This document shows positions 12,801-24,842 of a stretch of DNA of 64,000 nucleotides, in pieces. The position numbers and the translations under genes were made by a program. The number at the start of each line of letters is the position of its first letter. The stretch's first letter is position 1. Location of the stretch: the NCBI GenBank assembly GCA_964023205.1, contig OZ026841.1, forward strand, positions 31,324,399 through 31,388,398. Reading direction: 5' to 3'. This stretch comes from Lutraria lutraria. Taxonomy: Eukaryota; Mollusca; Bivalvia; Venerida; Mactridae. The notes under the pieces were generated by a model, which did not search any database, was not told the origin of the DNA, and saw only the letters and a program-made list of their open reading frames with translations.

Positions 12801-15800
12801 CAAGGGGCATAACTCATAAATGCCTGACCTGATAAGCTGGTTATAGATCTTGACTGAGATCTTATGGCAATTAACATTTTCAACAAGACTGATGAACATC
12901 GGTAGATCAATTGTCGACTTATAGAGCGGACACTGCATTATTAGTCAATTTTCTATGTATCAAGGGGCACAACTCAGAAGTGCCATGGCCGATTGGGCTG
13001 GTTATCAAACTTGACTGAGATCTCATGGTCATAAACAATTTCATGCAGTTTGGTGAGGATCCAAATAAAACTGTTTGAATTAGAGAGTGGACAATGTTGT
13101 GGACGCCGCCCACCTGCCTCGGGTGTTTCCATAATACGACCCGTTTTTCAAACGGGCGTACAAAAAGGTGGTGAAAAAAACATAGGAATTTAATAGTTAT
13201 GGTAGCTGTGCCACGACTTTGAACAAGTTAGCTTGATACTATATATGAGAATAAAAGGTTGATCGATTATGGGCAACAAGTATGAAATTTATTCTGAAAT
13301 ATACAAGTTTATAATAGTAGACCACAAGTCTAAAAGAGAAATTATTTATGAGTTCTTACATGCACTCTGTGTCTTGTAGAGTCCAACACCTTCACAGTTT
13401 AAAAATGTGTCTGATACTGAAATTAGTAACAAATAAATAAACCAGCAATCATGGAACTGATAAATAAGGTGAAAAAAATAAAATCATTATTACAAATTGT
13501 CAATTTGTTACAAACACGTTTTGACATCTATAACTTATTAATGCGTCTCACTGTACATCAGGGCAGAAAGGTGAGATTTTCTGTCACAAAAGAAAATGCA
13601 GGAATTTCCTGGCCAAACAGAGCAGATTTGGCAGTAAGTCAATGAATTTTCTGTTTTCATTTGCAAAGTACAAAATGTAGATGTTTTATGAAAAGCTAAA
13701 ATAAGTACAAATATTACATGTTAGAAATTCAAGTCTGTTTGACACACTTAAGGCTTATTGAACACAACAGGCCTTAATATTGTGGTTATCCTTAAATATT
13801 AGTTGAAAAATAAAGGAATTATTGGAGACTGCTCTAATGTAGCCAATTAAATATTTACCGTATAACAATTTTTCTGATAGGATAAAATTTGTTAACTAAA
13901 AGGGCAGCAAACTGAAGATAAAGCAACCAAGGAGTTGTAAGAAGAAAAGCCATACCTTTCTCTAAATGTTCATATAACTGATCTATGTATTGATCTAGTT
14001 GTTGTCTCTCTTCATCAGGTAACTCTAATGAATCACAATTCTTCACCCAGACACTGATAGAACTGAAATTAGATATTACACACAAGTCATACATCCTGAC
14101 TTATAAATACAGTCAACCCCATAAATACAAGCCATTGCTAGGAGATAAAACAATGGCTATTGTGCACTGTTGGCCCTTGTAATATGTCGGACATATCTTG
14201 TGGTAGTGGTAAGGACTTTACTATTATGACACAAGATACCATTATATATCTACTATTACATGAACACCAGCACTAGACAAGATATAATCTTAAAATACTA
14301 ATACTTGTATTATACTATCAAACAGGCATGATGCCGGACATATTAACTTAATTTAAAACATTTGACATGCATATGAGTATTAACTGATAAACTCCATGTT
14401 CTGACCTTATATAGATGGTTTATTTGGTCCATTTTATCAACATGTAATGAAGAACAACATTCATTCACATAGTGAACTTCATTTACTATATCCAGTTTAA
14501 TATTAAGTTGTAATGCAGTTATTGGATGGAATTTATTTTCATCAAACAATACATGTAGCATCAATGTTTCAGTGGGTTTAACGCCATTTTTTAACGGTAT
14601 TTCAGTTAAATAAGGAAGCCTGTTCAACTACAGTAACCAGTATTCCTGGACTGTATTCTAACCAGTACTACCTTATCCTTCCACAAGAAGCTGGCAAATT
14701 CTCCACGTGTGGAGGAAAATTGACATGTTTGTCAAATTTACATAGAACGGTATGACTTGTTGCTGCCTAGATAGAAATATCATTGGGTTACAAGCGCAGC
14801 GACCAATTTGCATTAACGAGCAGGTTCTTAATGAATCAATTAAGCTAAAAATGTATCATTTATCCTACTGTATTTCTAAAATTATTTCTGTCATTTTTTT
14901 GTGCTGAAGATGACAGCAAGATTGATAATGTTAAATTAAATTCTTACCTTGAACCAATCCCTTGCTGGTTGGTTCCCATCAAAGCAAACATGGACCGGAA
15001 ACCGTCACCAGTAAGCCACTGAAATTTTTTTTTTAACATTTCTATAAATCAATTTCTTTATTCTAATTAATTCCACCAGTTGTGAGGGATACAAGGGGAC
15101 AATTTCAGCAGGCCATGAATACAATGGAGTAATTGTTTGTTTGCTTGAGTTTTACGTCCCTTTTCCACAGTCAGAGTCATATGAGGTGGACAGTTCACTA
15201 ACCATCGTTCCTGGGAAGAACCAGTACTTGATTCCCATCCTCCATAAACAACTGTCTACTTTCTCACATAAAGAGACATGGTCGGTAGCTGGGCTGTAGC
15301 TGAACCCACGAACCGCCATCAGTGAGAGGTTACAGTGATTTGAAGTCAGCGACCTATAAGATCATATCACAACTGAGTGATGTGGTTATTTGCAATATGT
15401 ACCAGTAAGGTAAACAACAATAAACTTCAATTACTGTGCCACAATATCTATTTGAGCGATGTCAACATTCTTAAAACTAATAAACATTATATCATACAAA
15501 TTGTACTACTTTACAGATAAACAAAATTTAGATTTAAACAAAAGATGACATTTATCTTGTAATCTCCATGTCTTCTAGTACTGTAAGTACAAGGGGAAGA
15601 TGGATACTTATAGAAATCTGTTTCACACAATGTGAACAAGTCACGTCAACACTTTTTGTTACCTGTTGTATTTTTTCATCAAACATGGCTTCAGAAACCA
15701 TACATCTCAACAATTCAAGCTGTCCCTGAATATAAATAAATTCAAATATACAACAAAATGAATGTAGGACAAAAGCTCCCCCGGACAAAAGCTCCCTCAT

Positions 15801-18800
15801 TGATTTTGATAGGGGCGGACAAAAGCTCTCCCATTCTTGTACTACCCTGGACAATTGCTCTCCCATTTTTTGCACCTCGGTCAAAAGCTCCCCCATTGAT
15901 CATGTTATTCATTCAAATTAAATATATCAAGTTGTCGGTAACGAATATGTTTTGATGTCTTCGAAATTTATTCAGAAATCGATGTAACCCCTGATAGATG
16001 TAGAATATCAAATATTTTTTGTGCAGTTATGTACGATATGAGATATGCTTCCTGGATCGAATGTTACAGCCATTATGATAGCTTTGATAGGGGAGCTTTT
16101 GTCCGGGGTGCCAAAACAACGGGAGAGCTATTGTCTGGGGTAGTGTATTCTGTACTGTGCGTCCTTTTTGTTCAGACAGTATTCAGAGATAACAGTCTCT
16201 GTCAAAAATGTTTACAAAATCAGTAATAATAACAAAGACATACCGGTAGGTACTGTAATTGCCCATGTATAGGTCACAGCAGTGTATAAGACGCAGGTAA
16301 AAAATCAGCGGAAATCAAGGGGAAAAAAATTCTTGTAAGAACGTAACATAATTTTTTAACAAAGAAAAAGTAAAAAACTGATGAAAAATTAACAAAATCT
16401 GCGTCATTTTGTCTTATTTGTGCACAGCTTAAGTATTACGAAAACATGATGTTTACTTGTGGTGTAAGGCCTATAAATCATAAGAACAAGGGTATTGAAA
16501 ATAAATCGATACAAAAGGAATATAATATGCAGAAAAATTCCAGTATTTATAGAAAATAATCTGTGTGTCAACCTGTCAACACTTGTCTTAAATTAACATT
16601 CTCAACGCCTCATCGATATAACTGTCATATATAAAAAACGTGTCAAATGTTTATTAAATTCTGACACGTTCATTTTTGACAATTGTTTTTTAAAAACATG
16701 TATTTACTTATTTCATTTAAATTGCGTATAATTTTTTTTCTCTCTTTTTTTTATTATTTCTTATGGATCTCCAAACTTCCCTCTAAAATCCGGAAAAGTA
16801 CGGAACCGTAAGAATTTATATAAGCATTATGCACGATTACCTCCCTTCATCAATAAGAAAACAGTAATTTTGTTTGTTTCGAGTCATAGAAAACATGGGA
16901 TACATTTCTACAGCCATGTATAGGACGCACCCAAGTTTTGGTCCTGATTTTGGATGTTAAAAAGTGTGTCTTATACATGGGCGATTAAGGTAGTTTCCCG
17001 TCTGAGAGAGAGCAGTACAATAGGCAAATTTTGAAATTCATAGAGTACATGATCCCAATAGGAGAATGTACAAGTAAATTCATCTAATAAAAACTGAGTT
17101 GATAACAATTCATATAAAACTTCAAGAAACCTGAAACTCCTGTCCAAGTAATTTATGTATAGCTTGTTCTTCTTCATTAATAGTATCTTGTACAAACTGG
17201 CTGAAGTCACTCAGTAAACATGAAGGATCTGATGCCTGAAAAAAGAAGATTCAACTCGGTTAATAATTACATAAAATACAGCTTTAAGGACATATCCGAT
17301 AGTTGCTATTGCGCATCTTAATGCGCATTTGTGATGGAGATTTTATTAATAATCTTGTAGGCAAAATGAAGAGAATTTTTTGCATGATCATAGCATATGA
17401 TAATAGAAACATATTAAGTGAAAAAAGGGGGTCGCAGTGCACATTTCTGAGTTATTTGCCCTTGAAAGTGACTTTTTGGCTTATTTTAGTTCTTTTCATG
17501 AGTGTAATCATTATTGTCTGTGTTGGCTTTACTTTTATATTGATAATCCTAAATTTTAGAAATAGACTAATCAGAGTTTTACACGAACCAAAGGTATATA
17601 AGGGCAAAATGCAAAGGCTCTGTGCCCAGCTATAGACTATTGAAAGAAAGGTACAATGTATGTACATACCTAATATTCTTGCCTTCTGTATTTAAGATTT
17701 ATTAAAACTATACAATATTTTACTGACTATCTAATTAATGACAGAATAAAGAGAACTTAGGGAGAACAGCGTTTCTTATTCATTTGATGTTAAATATTAA
17801 GTTAGAAAACTGGTAACCTGTTACAATAGTGTGTTATCACAATCTGATTCCTCTGTGAATGTTAAATAACAGATCGAAACTTACGAAAGTGTTAAGTAAT
17901 TAAATCAGAATATCAAACATCATAATTATGATGACATATTAATGGTTGGAATGCTCTCAAGCTGTACCTGTTTAACCATGGCAATCATTTTTAATAGCAA
18001 CATTATACTGGCACTCTCGGGCGGAAAATGTATATTCTTCCAAGCTTCCAGAACTTTGTTAATTGGATGATCAGGGTCTTCTTTTGATGGTCCAATGCAC
18101 AAACACTTGTGGTACTTCTCTATGGCATTTTGAAAACACTCTGGATTGCAATATATCACCTGAAAAAAAAACACACAAACATCTCAGACCATTAAATGTC
18201 ACATCTAAGACTACCACTAGACATTTCTTACTTGTTAATACTACACAGAAACATTTGAGGACAAAATCCATACTATAATTAAAGTACAGATCTATCTCAT
18301 TAAATTTTCAATTCAGTTGAAAGAGCATACATTGTACTTGCCATGATTTATTATGATTGCAAAACGCGCCTTTAATATCTAAATATTTATTTGATATAGA
18401 AAAGTACAATTTACTTTAATAACAAAATAAAAACATTGTTTGAAAAGCTTAATAATTTAATGCAGGAGTTTTGCAATAGCCTGTAATATGAGGAGGAAAA
18501 TAATGTACCTGATGCGGGCTCAACCCACAGATGGGGCCAAGTTGAAAAAGTGTCTTGCCGTCACAAAGTTAACCATCTAATTAGTCAGACTAGCTGAAGT
18601 CCAACTAATTTGATTTTTTTTTGGGGGGGGGGGAGAGATCCTACTCGAGGATAGTCTGGCTGAATTCACTCAAGAAACAGCTAACTGAATAGCTGAATAG
18701 GTAAAGCTAATTATATATATATGGTAGTAATTAATACCATGTGTCAAGTCTTCCAAAGGTCTTAAATATTTTAAAAACTTACCCCACACTGAGGACAGGT

Positions 18801-19440
18801 AACAATCTGATCTTGTCTGACTCCACAGCATTCTGGGTGAGGTAATACCAGACTAGGATTCTCTGTAAGTCTTCGTGCCATCGACTCGGCAGTCTCCAAT
18901 GACCGGAGACAATACTCACATGCTGTGTATTTGTAAAATTCATTCCAAGCAAACTGACAACTGACCAATGGGGCTTCATTTAAAATAACATCTCCTTTCT
19001 TTATGTGTTGTTTAGCGAATAATCCACGTCCCTGTGTTAAAAATTGTATTCAGGACTAAATTAATATAGGATTCATCAATTGAAAATGATACATTGAAAA
19101 CGTCATTATCTATTAATATAACCTTTCGATAATTTTTTAGAAGTATTACATATGTATTACCATATACCATTATTTTGGTGAACGTGTCCACAAAAACAGC
19201 ATTATGTTGTCACCTTTTGACAACAAATAAACAAAATTAGTCCATTAATGAACATAAGTCGCGAAAAAGAATGACATTACGTTTAAATTCTTTAATACCG
19301 ATTGACATCGGCTAATAAACAGTGATAATAGAAACGGAATACTTCTTAATATTTAGTGTTAATCATCAGCATGAAATGATACAAACCTTCTTACTATCCG
19401 TATTTTTTATTTCCACGCAGAGTCCCATGGGCGCTGCCAT
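9869..19440 (-). CDS. SMYD5: SET and MYND domain-containing protein 5 (SMYD5), lysine methyltransferase, 11 exons
   Basis: Exons in transcript order: 19440-19387, 19031-18783, 18159-17968, 17235-17131, 15725-15663, 15018-14948, 14062-13956, 13416-13360, 12428-12334, 10733-10663, 9983-9869. The 1179 bp encode 392 residues (human about 418). All introns are GT..AG and all phases agree. The start ATG has A at -3. Motifs: SET AdoMet loop GRG at 19-21; MYND zinc ligands C56, C59, C97, C100, C105, C109, H118, C122; split SET with C-NHSC at 300-304 and EICISYLD at 332-339; post-SET CNCLKC at 362-367; acidic tail ending [12 protein letters not shown]. The family methylates histone lysines (H4K20 or H3K36 reported) and ribosomal protein RPL40, in nucleus and cytoplasm. 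Odd point: the motif usually written NHSCxPN reads NHSCVPG here. The introns carry many mobile elements. Identity is certain; the substrate is inferred from the family. Confidence 0.96.
10477..10655. mobile_element. TA-flanked MITE at the SMYD5 exon 10 splice donor
   Basis: The left end is CAGTCAAACGCTGTGAACAA preceded by TA. The right end, reverse-complemented, begins CAGACAAACTGGATTT and is followed by TA. The right-hand TA (10656-10657) shares a base with the GTAAGT donor of exon 10 (10662-10657). The family is the same as 23077, 24843, 58137 and 62132. Confidence 0.6.
11040..11235 (+). repeat. SINE-like repeat in SMYD5 intron
   Basis: A degenerate tRNA-like head is followed by the body segment AAGCTGTCCATGTAGTTTAC also seen at 1258-1455. 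It ends just before the target duplication of the hAT-type element at 11254. Confidence 0.5.
11254..12225. mobile_element. non-autonomous hAT-type DNA transposon with 8-bp target duplication
   Basis: The 972-bp element starts CAGACATGGGGTGAATTAC and ends in the inverted form (reverse complement CAGGCATGAGGTAATGC). It is flanked on both sides by CATTAAAC (11246-11253 and 12226-12233), an exact 8-bp duplication as made by hAT transposases. The subterminal 150 bp on each side are dense in TGTAATGCATTACA-type palindromes, likely transposase binding sites. There is no transposase ORF. It lies in the SMYD5 intron between exons 9 and 10. Confidence 0.9.
12441..12569. repeat. tandem repeat, about 36-bp unit, four copies
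   Basis: Units contain AATACTGTGGACTGGTTCTA. The array begins 13 bp upstream (in transcript sense) of SMYD5 exon 9, so it occupies the branch-point region of that intron. Confidence 0.8.
12639..13163 (-). mobile_element. hairpin-ended element, family E (copy E1)
   Basis: Read on the minus strand it begins with the palindrome TACGCCCGTTTGAAAAACGG (pairing CCCGTTT with AAACGGG). It carries two related internal units (each with TTGAAAATTGACTAATAATG or similar) and ends with the weak palindrome GTGACCTGGCAC followed by TCTTG. It is intact between these termini and lies in the SMYD5 intron between exons 8 and 9. A truncated relative is at 44347 and its duplicate at 48740. Confidence 0.7.
14573..14755 (-). 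repeat. 5'-truncated tRNA-derived SINE, type 2
   Basis: It matches the body and 3' tail of the SINE at 23971-24257 (GGGTTTAACGCCATTTT end) but lacks the tRNA-like head. Such truncation is typical of LINE-mediated retroposition. Confidence 0.6.
15143..15355 (-). repeat. tRNA-Ser-type SINE, head truncated
   Basis: Homologous to 39651-39903 in reverse: ACGTCCCTTTTCCACAGTCAGAG, CTTTCTCACATAAAGAGACATG and GAGAGGTTACAGTGATTTGA are shared in order. It stops at GCGACC, so the A-box part of the head is missing. Confidence 0.75.
15765..16143. repeat. foldback repeat rich in GGACAAAAGCTCCC
   Basis: The left side (15765-15904) has four imperfect units of GGACAAAAGCTCCC. The right side (16083-16143) carries the inverse, GGGAGCTTTTGTCC and GGGAGAGCTATTGTC. 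The arms 15840-15904 and 16083-16143 pair imperfectly over about 60 bp. It lies in the SMYD5 intron between exons 4 and 5. Confidence 0.7.
16258..16985. mobile_element. TA-flanked TIR element (non-autonomous)
   Basis: The left end ATTGCCCATGTATAG and the reverse-complemented right end ATCGCCCATGTATAAGAC are inverted repeats, each bordered by TA (16256-16257, 16986-16987). A further internal copy of CCATGTATAGGACGCACC is at 16913. There is no transposase ORF. TA duplications suit Tc1/mariner or pogo-like enzymes; the family is not recognised. Confidence 0.65.
18623..18633. repeat. poly(G) tract in SMYD5 intron
   Basis: Eleven G after eight or more T. No other function is visible. Confidence 0.8.
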
Positions 19441-19817
19441 TTTGTTTTGATCTTTAATTGAGGGGCCGTCTCAAAGTTAATTCAATGTCTGGCTGTCTCG
19501 TCATCGTCTTTTTGTGGAATGGAGAGTCTGGGGTCTATTAGTAATTCATTTTGTTTGTCACTGTAGCAAATATTTAATATGTATCCTACATCTGCAAAAC
19601 TAGCATGCTCCAGTATGCGGTGATTATTATACAAACCAGAGACGTATATACCTCTCTGAATTTGAACAAACCAAGTCTTTCTTTTGTATATTTTTAGTCT
19701 CATGTATCCAAGACCTAGATATATAGATACAATACATGTCTTTGAACTTATCAAAGACTTTATTAGACATGTAACTTAGACACTGTATAAAGCTATGACT
19801 TCCATGATATATTATAT
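19441..19817 (-). promoter_or_regulatory. 5' flank of SMYD5, presumed promoter region
   Basis: Position alone places the promoter here. No clear TATA element was recognised. The first 40 bp upstream of the ATG include GGGGCCGTCTC on the plus strand. The 94-residue minus-strand ORFs in this flank have no recognisable features. Confidence 0.35.
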
Positions 19818-19927
19818 AAATAACACATAGCTTTGTAGGTAACAGTAAAAATGTCAGCCTGAGGAAAGTACTTTCCGAGGACTTATACATTTTTACTGTT
19901 ACCCATAACATAAGCTATGTGTTATTC
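19818..19927. repeat. large imperfect hairpin upstream of SMYD5
   Basis: The left arm has AATAACACATAGCTTTGTAG then GTAACAGTAAAAATG. The right arm is its inverse (CATTTTTACTGTTACCCATA then GCTATGTGTTATT). The centre is the perfect palindrome GGAAAGTACTTTCC (19863-19876). It is probably a foldback or MITE remnant. Confidence 0.75.
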
Positions 19928-19986
19928 ATTTTATTACCCCAAACTTTTTTCAAGAAACTACTTTAAAAATTTACAAGCACCTAAGT

Positions 19987-20122
19987 GACAGTAAAAATAC
20001 TGTAACAAATTTACTGTTACCCTGTGACAGTAAAAAAATACTGTTAGAAATTTACCATTACCCAGTGACATTAAAAAAATACTGTTAACAATTTACTATC
20101 ACCCATTGACAGTAAAAAATGT
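19987..20122. repeat. tandem repeat, about 45-50 bp unit, about three copies
   Basis: Units alternate GTGACAGTAAAAAAATACTG with ATTTACTGTTACCC; the second motif is the inverse of the first. It follows the hairpin at 19818 and shares its CAGTAAAAA motif, so both may belong to one element. A CACGTG E-box follows at about 20128. Confidence 0.7.
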
Positions 20123-22992
20123 TCAGTCACGTGGGACCATGAATGTAACAGTATTATTATACCGCCTTTTAATTACACCTTTTATGTTTCTTTTTTAATT
20201 CTATGAATTGCCTTTTTACTTCATTACTAATTGTACAATTTAACAGATTAATATTTAAACATAGCAGGAAACCAGTTTAAGTTGGAGGGGAATAGAGTAA
20301 TGCATAAGTCATTGTACGGTTAAAAAAAACAATAGTAAATGCAAATTATTTGACAGTTCTTTTATTGAATAGAAATATTAATTCAACTCACTTCCACAGG
20401 GTTATCAAACATATAACAGAAAAGAAAACATTTACAAATGTACATTAAAGTATTGACTTCTACTTTAATACTGACAAAATAATCTTCTGTTACACAAATC
20501 GTGAAGTAGTACATAGGATAACAAGTTAAAACATGAAGCACGAATAAATTGAACTTATCAGGATTACTGTTTGAGACATGGTCAAATGACTACACACTGA
20601 TTCTACATAAGAGTAGTCAATTAGGCATAAAGTATGTTGCCTGCAAGTAGTTTCATGCTAGTGGTGTCATAACAACAGATTATGACTTTTCTGAGATCAT
20701 TAACATATTGTTGCTACATAAATTAAACATTAACTTATAAGATAACAGTAAGTATGGTAAACATTGCAATAAAATGTTGTAAATTGTACTATTTATGCTG
20801 TCGCCAATAACGTGTTGTTTTTGAATTTTGTGTTTATTACTGCATAAAATAAGATTGTAAATGTTATATTTGTTCTGTTTGTTCTTAATTGATATGCCAC
20901 AAGTGATTAAAAACTCCTAATGTCATAACTATTCGCATTCAAAAGAATATTAGGGTATAAAGTGTTCTTTTTTTACTTTAAATATAACAGTAAATTTTAC
21001 CTAATACAATGAAAATAAAACATCTTACTCATATACTTATTTAATAAACATAAACATATTTCGGTTTAGATAAAAAACTTAAGATAACAAAAGCGTACTT
21101 TCAGCCTTGTCTATAGTGTTACAATTGACAAAACCAGATATGTTACCGAAATAAATGCCAATATCTTATCTAAATTGATGTTTATTGCAGAAATCATGAT
21201 TTGCAAATATGAATGATTAGTAAAAGTTTATATTTGTATGCAAACATATAGGCATGACACTGTATAAACAATGTTTTATGAAGAAAATATTTATTGCAAC
21301 CAGACAAGTTACAAAGCAGATACGTTACTGTGTGGTTGATAATGGTCTCTAAAAAGGTGAAGTCATTGTCTGTTATATGTCACATCGTATTTGAGTTCTA
21401 GGATTATGTAACAATTTATGTTATAGACACTATACTTTTGTTTACATTGAAATAATATGCACAGAGGGTAAATCAATTTTGTGTCAAACTCTAGTATTTT
21501 AGTCAATTTTATTATACATTTTTTTATTAATTGTGGTTCTACAAATTCCTACTATGACGTAGGGTAGTGTTAATTTGCATATTTAATTCATTAATAGAAG
21601 TAAAGGATGTTCAATCACAGGTAACGTATCTTGTTAGGTTCGGTAACGTAACTTGCTTCACACAAAAACTCCTTTTCGTAAGTTTTCATAACAGGTAATG
21701 TTGCACCCTAAGTTAACTTAATATCAGTAAGTATGCCTCATATAGACAAAGACTAATGCAAGGGCCAAACTGCAAATGCCTTTAGGGAAATGCAGAAAAA
21801 CAAGAGAAAATGAATTCGAGAAAATGAAAGAGTGTGTTTTTATATATAGTAGATCTTAAGAAAATGTGATATCACATGTACTAGTATGATATATTTCTGT
21901 AAACAGAATTTCTAGTCACCACTTTTCTTACCTCAATTGATAACCAGATATGTTACAATTTACCTGCAAGCATGTCAGTATCTTATTCGAAATAATATCA
22001 AATCGCATAGATATAAAATATGCAGTATATCATAATTAATGACAGCTCATTCAAATAATATAGGTTAATTTAAGATTAAAGCTAGTAGTGTGTATAGATT
22101 TTTTGCAAACATCTAAATATACCTATTCAAGATTGACCAATTTAAAACTTATTTGATTTTAATTTTGTGTCGTTTATAACGAAAAGAGCTTTTTAATATA
22201 GAATTTGTCCTGCTATTGTTGAGAAACTACCTATTGACTTTAATCTTATTGGTTTGCAATGATGATTGCACAAGTCAGGCGTTCATATTATAACATAATT
22301 CTACTTTGGTAGATAGTAACGTATCTGGTTTATACAGTTTTCACCACTTCAATTCTATAGCCTGATACACCAAGGGCGAATACCATGCGATACGCTAATG
22401 ATTATTTTCTGAAAATTAACATGTTTGCCTTTGTTAATCAAACATTTTTTCATTTTGTTAATAGGAATTCTCAAGATGATATTTTAACTTGTTCTGAATT
22501 CCCATGTGCAACTCTTATGTAGAATCAGTGTACAAATTGTAGGGGTTTAATTATATACAAGGTGTATATCACTTAGTTCTTTTATCAATAAAACACTCAT
22601 AACACATTGACCAAAAAGATTGTATTAAATATTATCTAACTTGCTTGAAATAACTTCATATTGATTTCCATATTGATTGTGAACTGTAACTCATAAATGC
22701 ACAGCTTGATTGGTATCAAGTCTAAAGCAGAAAAACAATTACTAAAACTCTATATATTCTCAAGTTAACACCTAAAAAATGGCAACAAAAGTGAATACAT
22801 GAACATCAATGCTTTATGATTATACATTAACAAATTTAAGCTTTGCATACATCCAAATGAGATTTCTAAGAAAATTACTGTGGTATGAAAATTGGTGAAA
22901 GGTAGACATGACAAAAGGAATACCGGTAAAGCAATTATCACATTTTAATAGTAAGCACTGCAATGCTGTACATGTATACATTCACGCATGTA
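20123..22992. other. A+T-rich intergenic DNA between MAEA and SMYD5
   Basis: No gene is visible. A recurrent motif, (C/G)CAGATA(T/C)GTTAC, is found at 21134, 21316 and 21944 on the plus strand and inverted at 21621 and 22316. The 3' UTR of MAEA may reach into part of the interval to the right of this one. Confidence 0.5.
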
Positions 22993-23028
22993 CGGACGCA
23001 CACACTTACACACACACACATGTGTATA
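22993..23028. repeat. CA/GT-rich microsatellite
   Basis: Interrupted CA repeats (ACGCACACACTTACACACAC) ending in ACATGTGTAT. Confidence 0.75.
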
Positions 23029-23076
23029 TTACATGACCACTTCTATAGACATAACACCACAATCATATTGTTAATA

Positions 23077-23178
23077 CGGTCAAACCTATGAACAAAGACC
23101 ATCCTTGGGAAAGACTTAATATGGTCTTTATTGACAGGTGGCCATTTATAAGGGTGGCTGCTCACACAGATTTGACAG
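23077..23178. mobile_element. short MITE, TA-flanked, 102 bp
   Basis: TA then CGGTCAAACCTATGAACAAA on the left. On the right the inverse CACACAGATTTGACAG is followed by TA. Same family as 24843-25212. Confidence 0.65.
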
Positions 23179-23970
23179 TACAATTTACCGGTAAGCATTT
23201 CAACATACAAACAAAACAAAGCATTTAAGTCAAATGATGACTAAAGCTTCACAAAAATCAAGATAGATATCAACAGTTTTCTATCCATGTTTACCAGTCT
23301 ATGGGGGATGGAAAGAAATACTGGTAAGAGTACAACTTGGTTGCTTTGCTGACCAGCTAGCACATTAATCAAACAGAACACTTTCATCAGAAAAACGCAT
23401 AATTTATGCAAAATGGTTAAAAATCAGATCAAAATAACCGAGTAAAATGTATAGCTTCATGCAACAAGAAATTCAATAGATCACAAGTGATTACAGCTAC
23501 ATGTAATACACAAAATGTTTTGTTTTTACAAAATACAAATGTATTGCAAAAAAATACATGTATATATAATGCAAACATGAAACACTGTTCTGGGCAATAA
23601 AGAAACCAAGAAATTATATAAGGCCAGAATTTTTATCTATTTTCCGAGAGCACCAAAATGATTTTTGCCAATTATCATCATTTACTGTGTGTGTTAGCGC
23701 TTAGTGAGACATAAAATTGGACAAACAGATGTCCAATAGATTTTCAGCAATTTTTCAAGTATGAATGAATTTAAAAAGTTATCATACAATCTAATGAGAT
23801 TTGTTCATGTCCAATTTTTACACTCATGAAGTGTTAACTCCGGGATTGAATGTAGCACCAACAGCTACGGTCATTTGGCAACTTTTCTAGCCTTGACCAG
23901 GAATGAAGAACCTAGGAGTATAACTGGGTAGAATCGTTAACCTATTGTATTGTTTGTTTTATTTGTTTGA

Positions 23971-24257
23971 TTGGGTTTAACGCCATTTTCAACATTATTT
24001 CAGTCATATCATGGCGGGCAGTTATTCTAACCAGCTTTCCTGTATTTCATTTAGGCCTTAACCAGTACTAACCACATTCTATGTGCAAGCTTCTGCCAAG
24101 CTACCCCACATAATTCAGGGGTGGAGGACAATTTAACATAGGATGTAATATCTTCAGTCAAATTTGTCATGGAAAGTGTGAGCCTCACCTAGGTTCGGAC
24201 TCAGAACCTCTCTATCAGTGGACCAATGCTCTAACCACTGAGCTAGCCGGACGGGCT
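23971..24257 (-). repeat. tRNA-derived SINE, type 2, with complete head
   Basis: On the minus strand it starts AGCCCGTCCGGCTAGCTCAG, continues with the A box TAGCTCAGTGGTTAGAGCA and a B-box-like GGTTCTGAGTCCGAACC. A body follows that ends GGCGTTAAACCC. A truncated copy is at 14573. It resembles a tRNA but is diverged and carries a SINE body, so it is not called as a tRNA gene. Confidence 0.75.
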
Positions 24258-24662
24258 AACCTATAGTAAGTCAGCTTGACAGTCTCACATGTGAATTTTG
24301 CCCTGGGTGGGATTCAGACACACATCCATACAAAGACCATAACCACTCCACCACAGAGAAAGAATTAAATACCAAGTGCTTTGTTACTGTCTTCTTTCTT
24401 TCTTTCTGTCTGGAATTTGACTGAATATTTTTATTTCAGTCACCTACCCTACATCATGTCAAAATACTCCCAGAAAAAAAATATTCTGGCCTTAAAAAGT
24501 TATACAAAAACCAAGTACACACATGTGTAGATTCAACTTGCTTGCACTACTTTGAGGTAGTTTATACAAATTATTCTAACAATATAAGATCCAATATTAT
24601 AGTATATAGTATACACAAACTCAGATACATCATTCAAATAAGCTTCATATACAATGGAACAC

Positions 24663-24840
24663 AGTAAAACCTCTATAATACGACAATCCTAGCGACCAAA
24701 ATAATTGGCCTTAAAATTGAGGTGATCTCATTCTAAAGTTGCATAATAGAGAAAACACAGAAAACCAGTGTGTTAAATTGAGGTTGTTGTATTGAGGTTG
24801 TCTTTACAATAAGATGGTTGCTAAGTGATAGTTTACAGTA
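24663..24840. mobile_element. diverged TIR MITE related to the CAGTMAAACCTST family
   Basis: The left end CAGTAAAACCTCTATAATACG and right end GATAGTTTACAG are loosely inverted. It sits directly against the next element at 24843. Confidence 0.4.
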
Positions 24841-24842
24841 TA

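Noticed and set aside
17303..17635. 110-codon plus-strand ORF with a hydrophobic stretch in the SMYD5 intron between exons 3 and 4
   Set aside because: A+T-rich composition makes hydrophobic codons likely; no recognised domain and no splice or promoter context.
24185..24257. tRNA gene on the minus strand
   Set aside because: The head of a type 2 SINE; the B box is altered and a repeat body follows.
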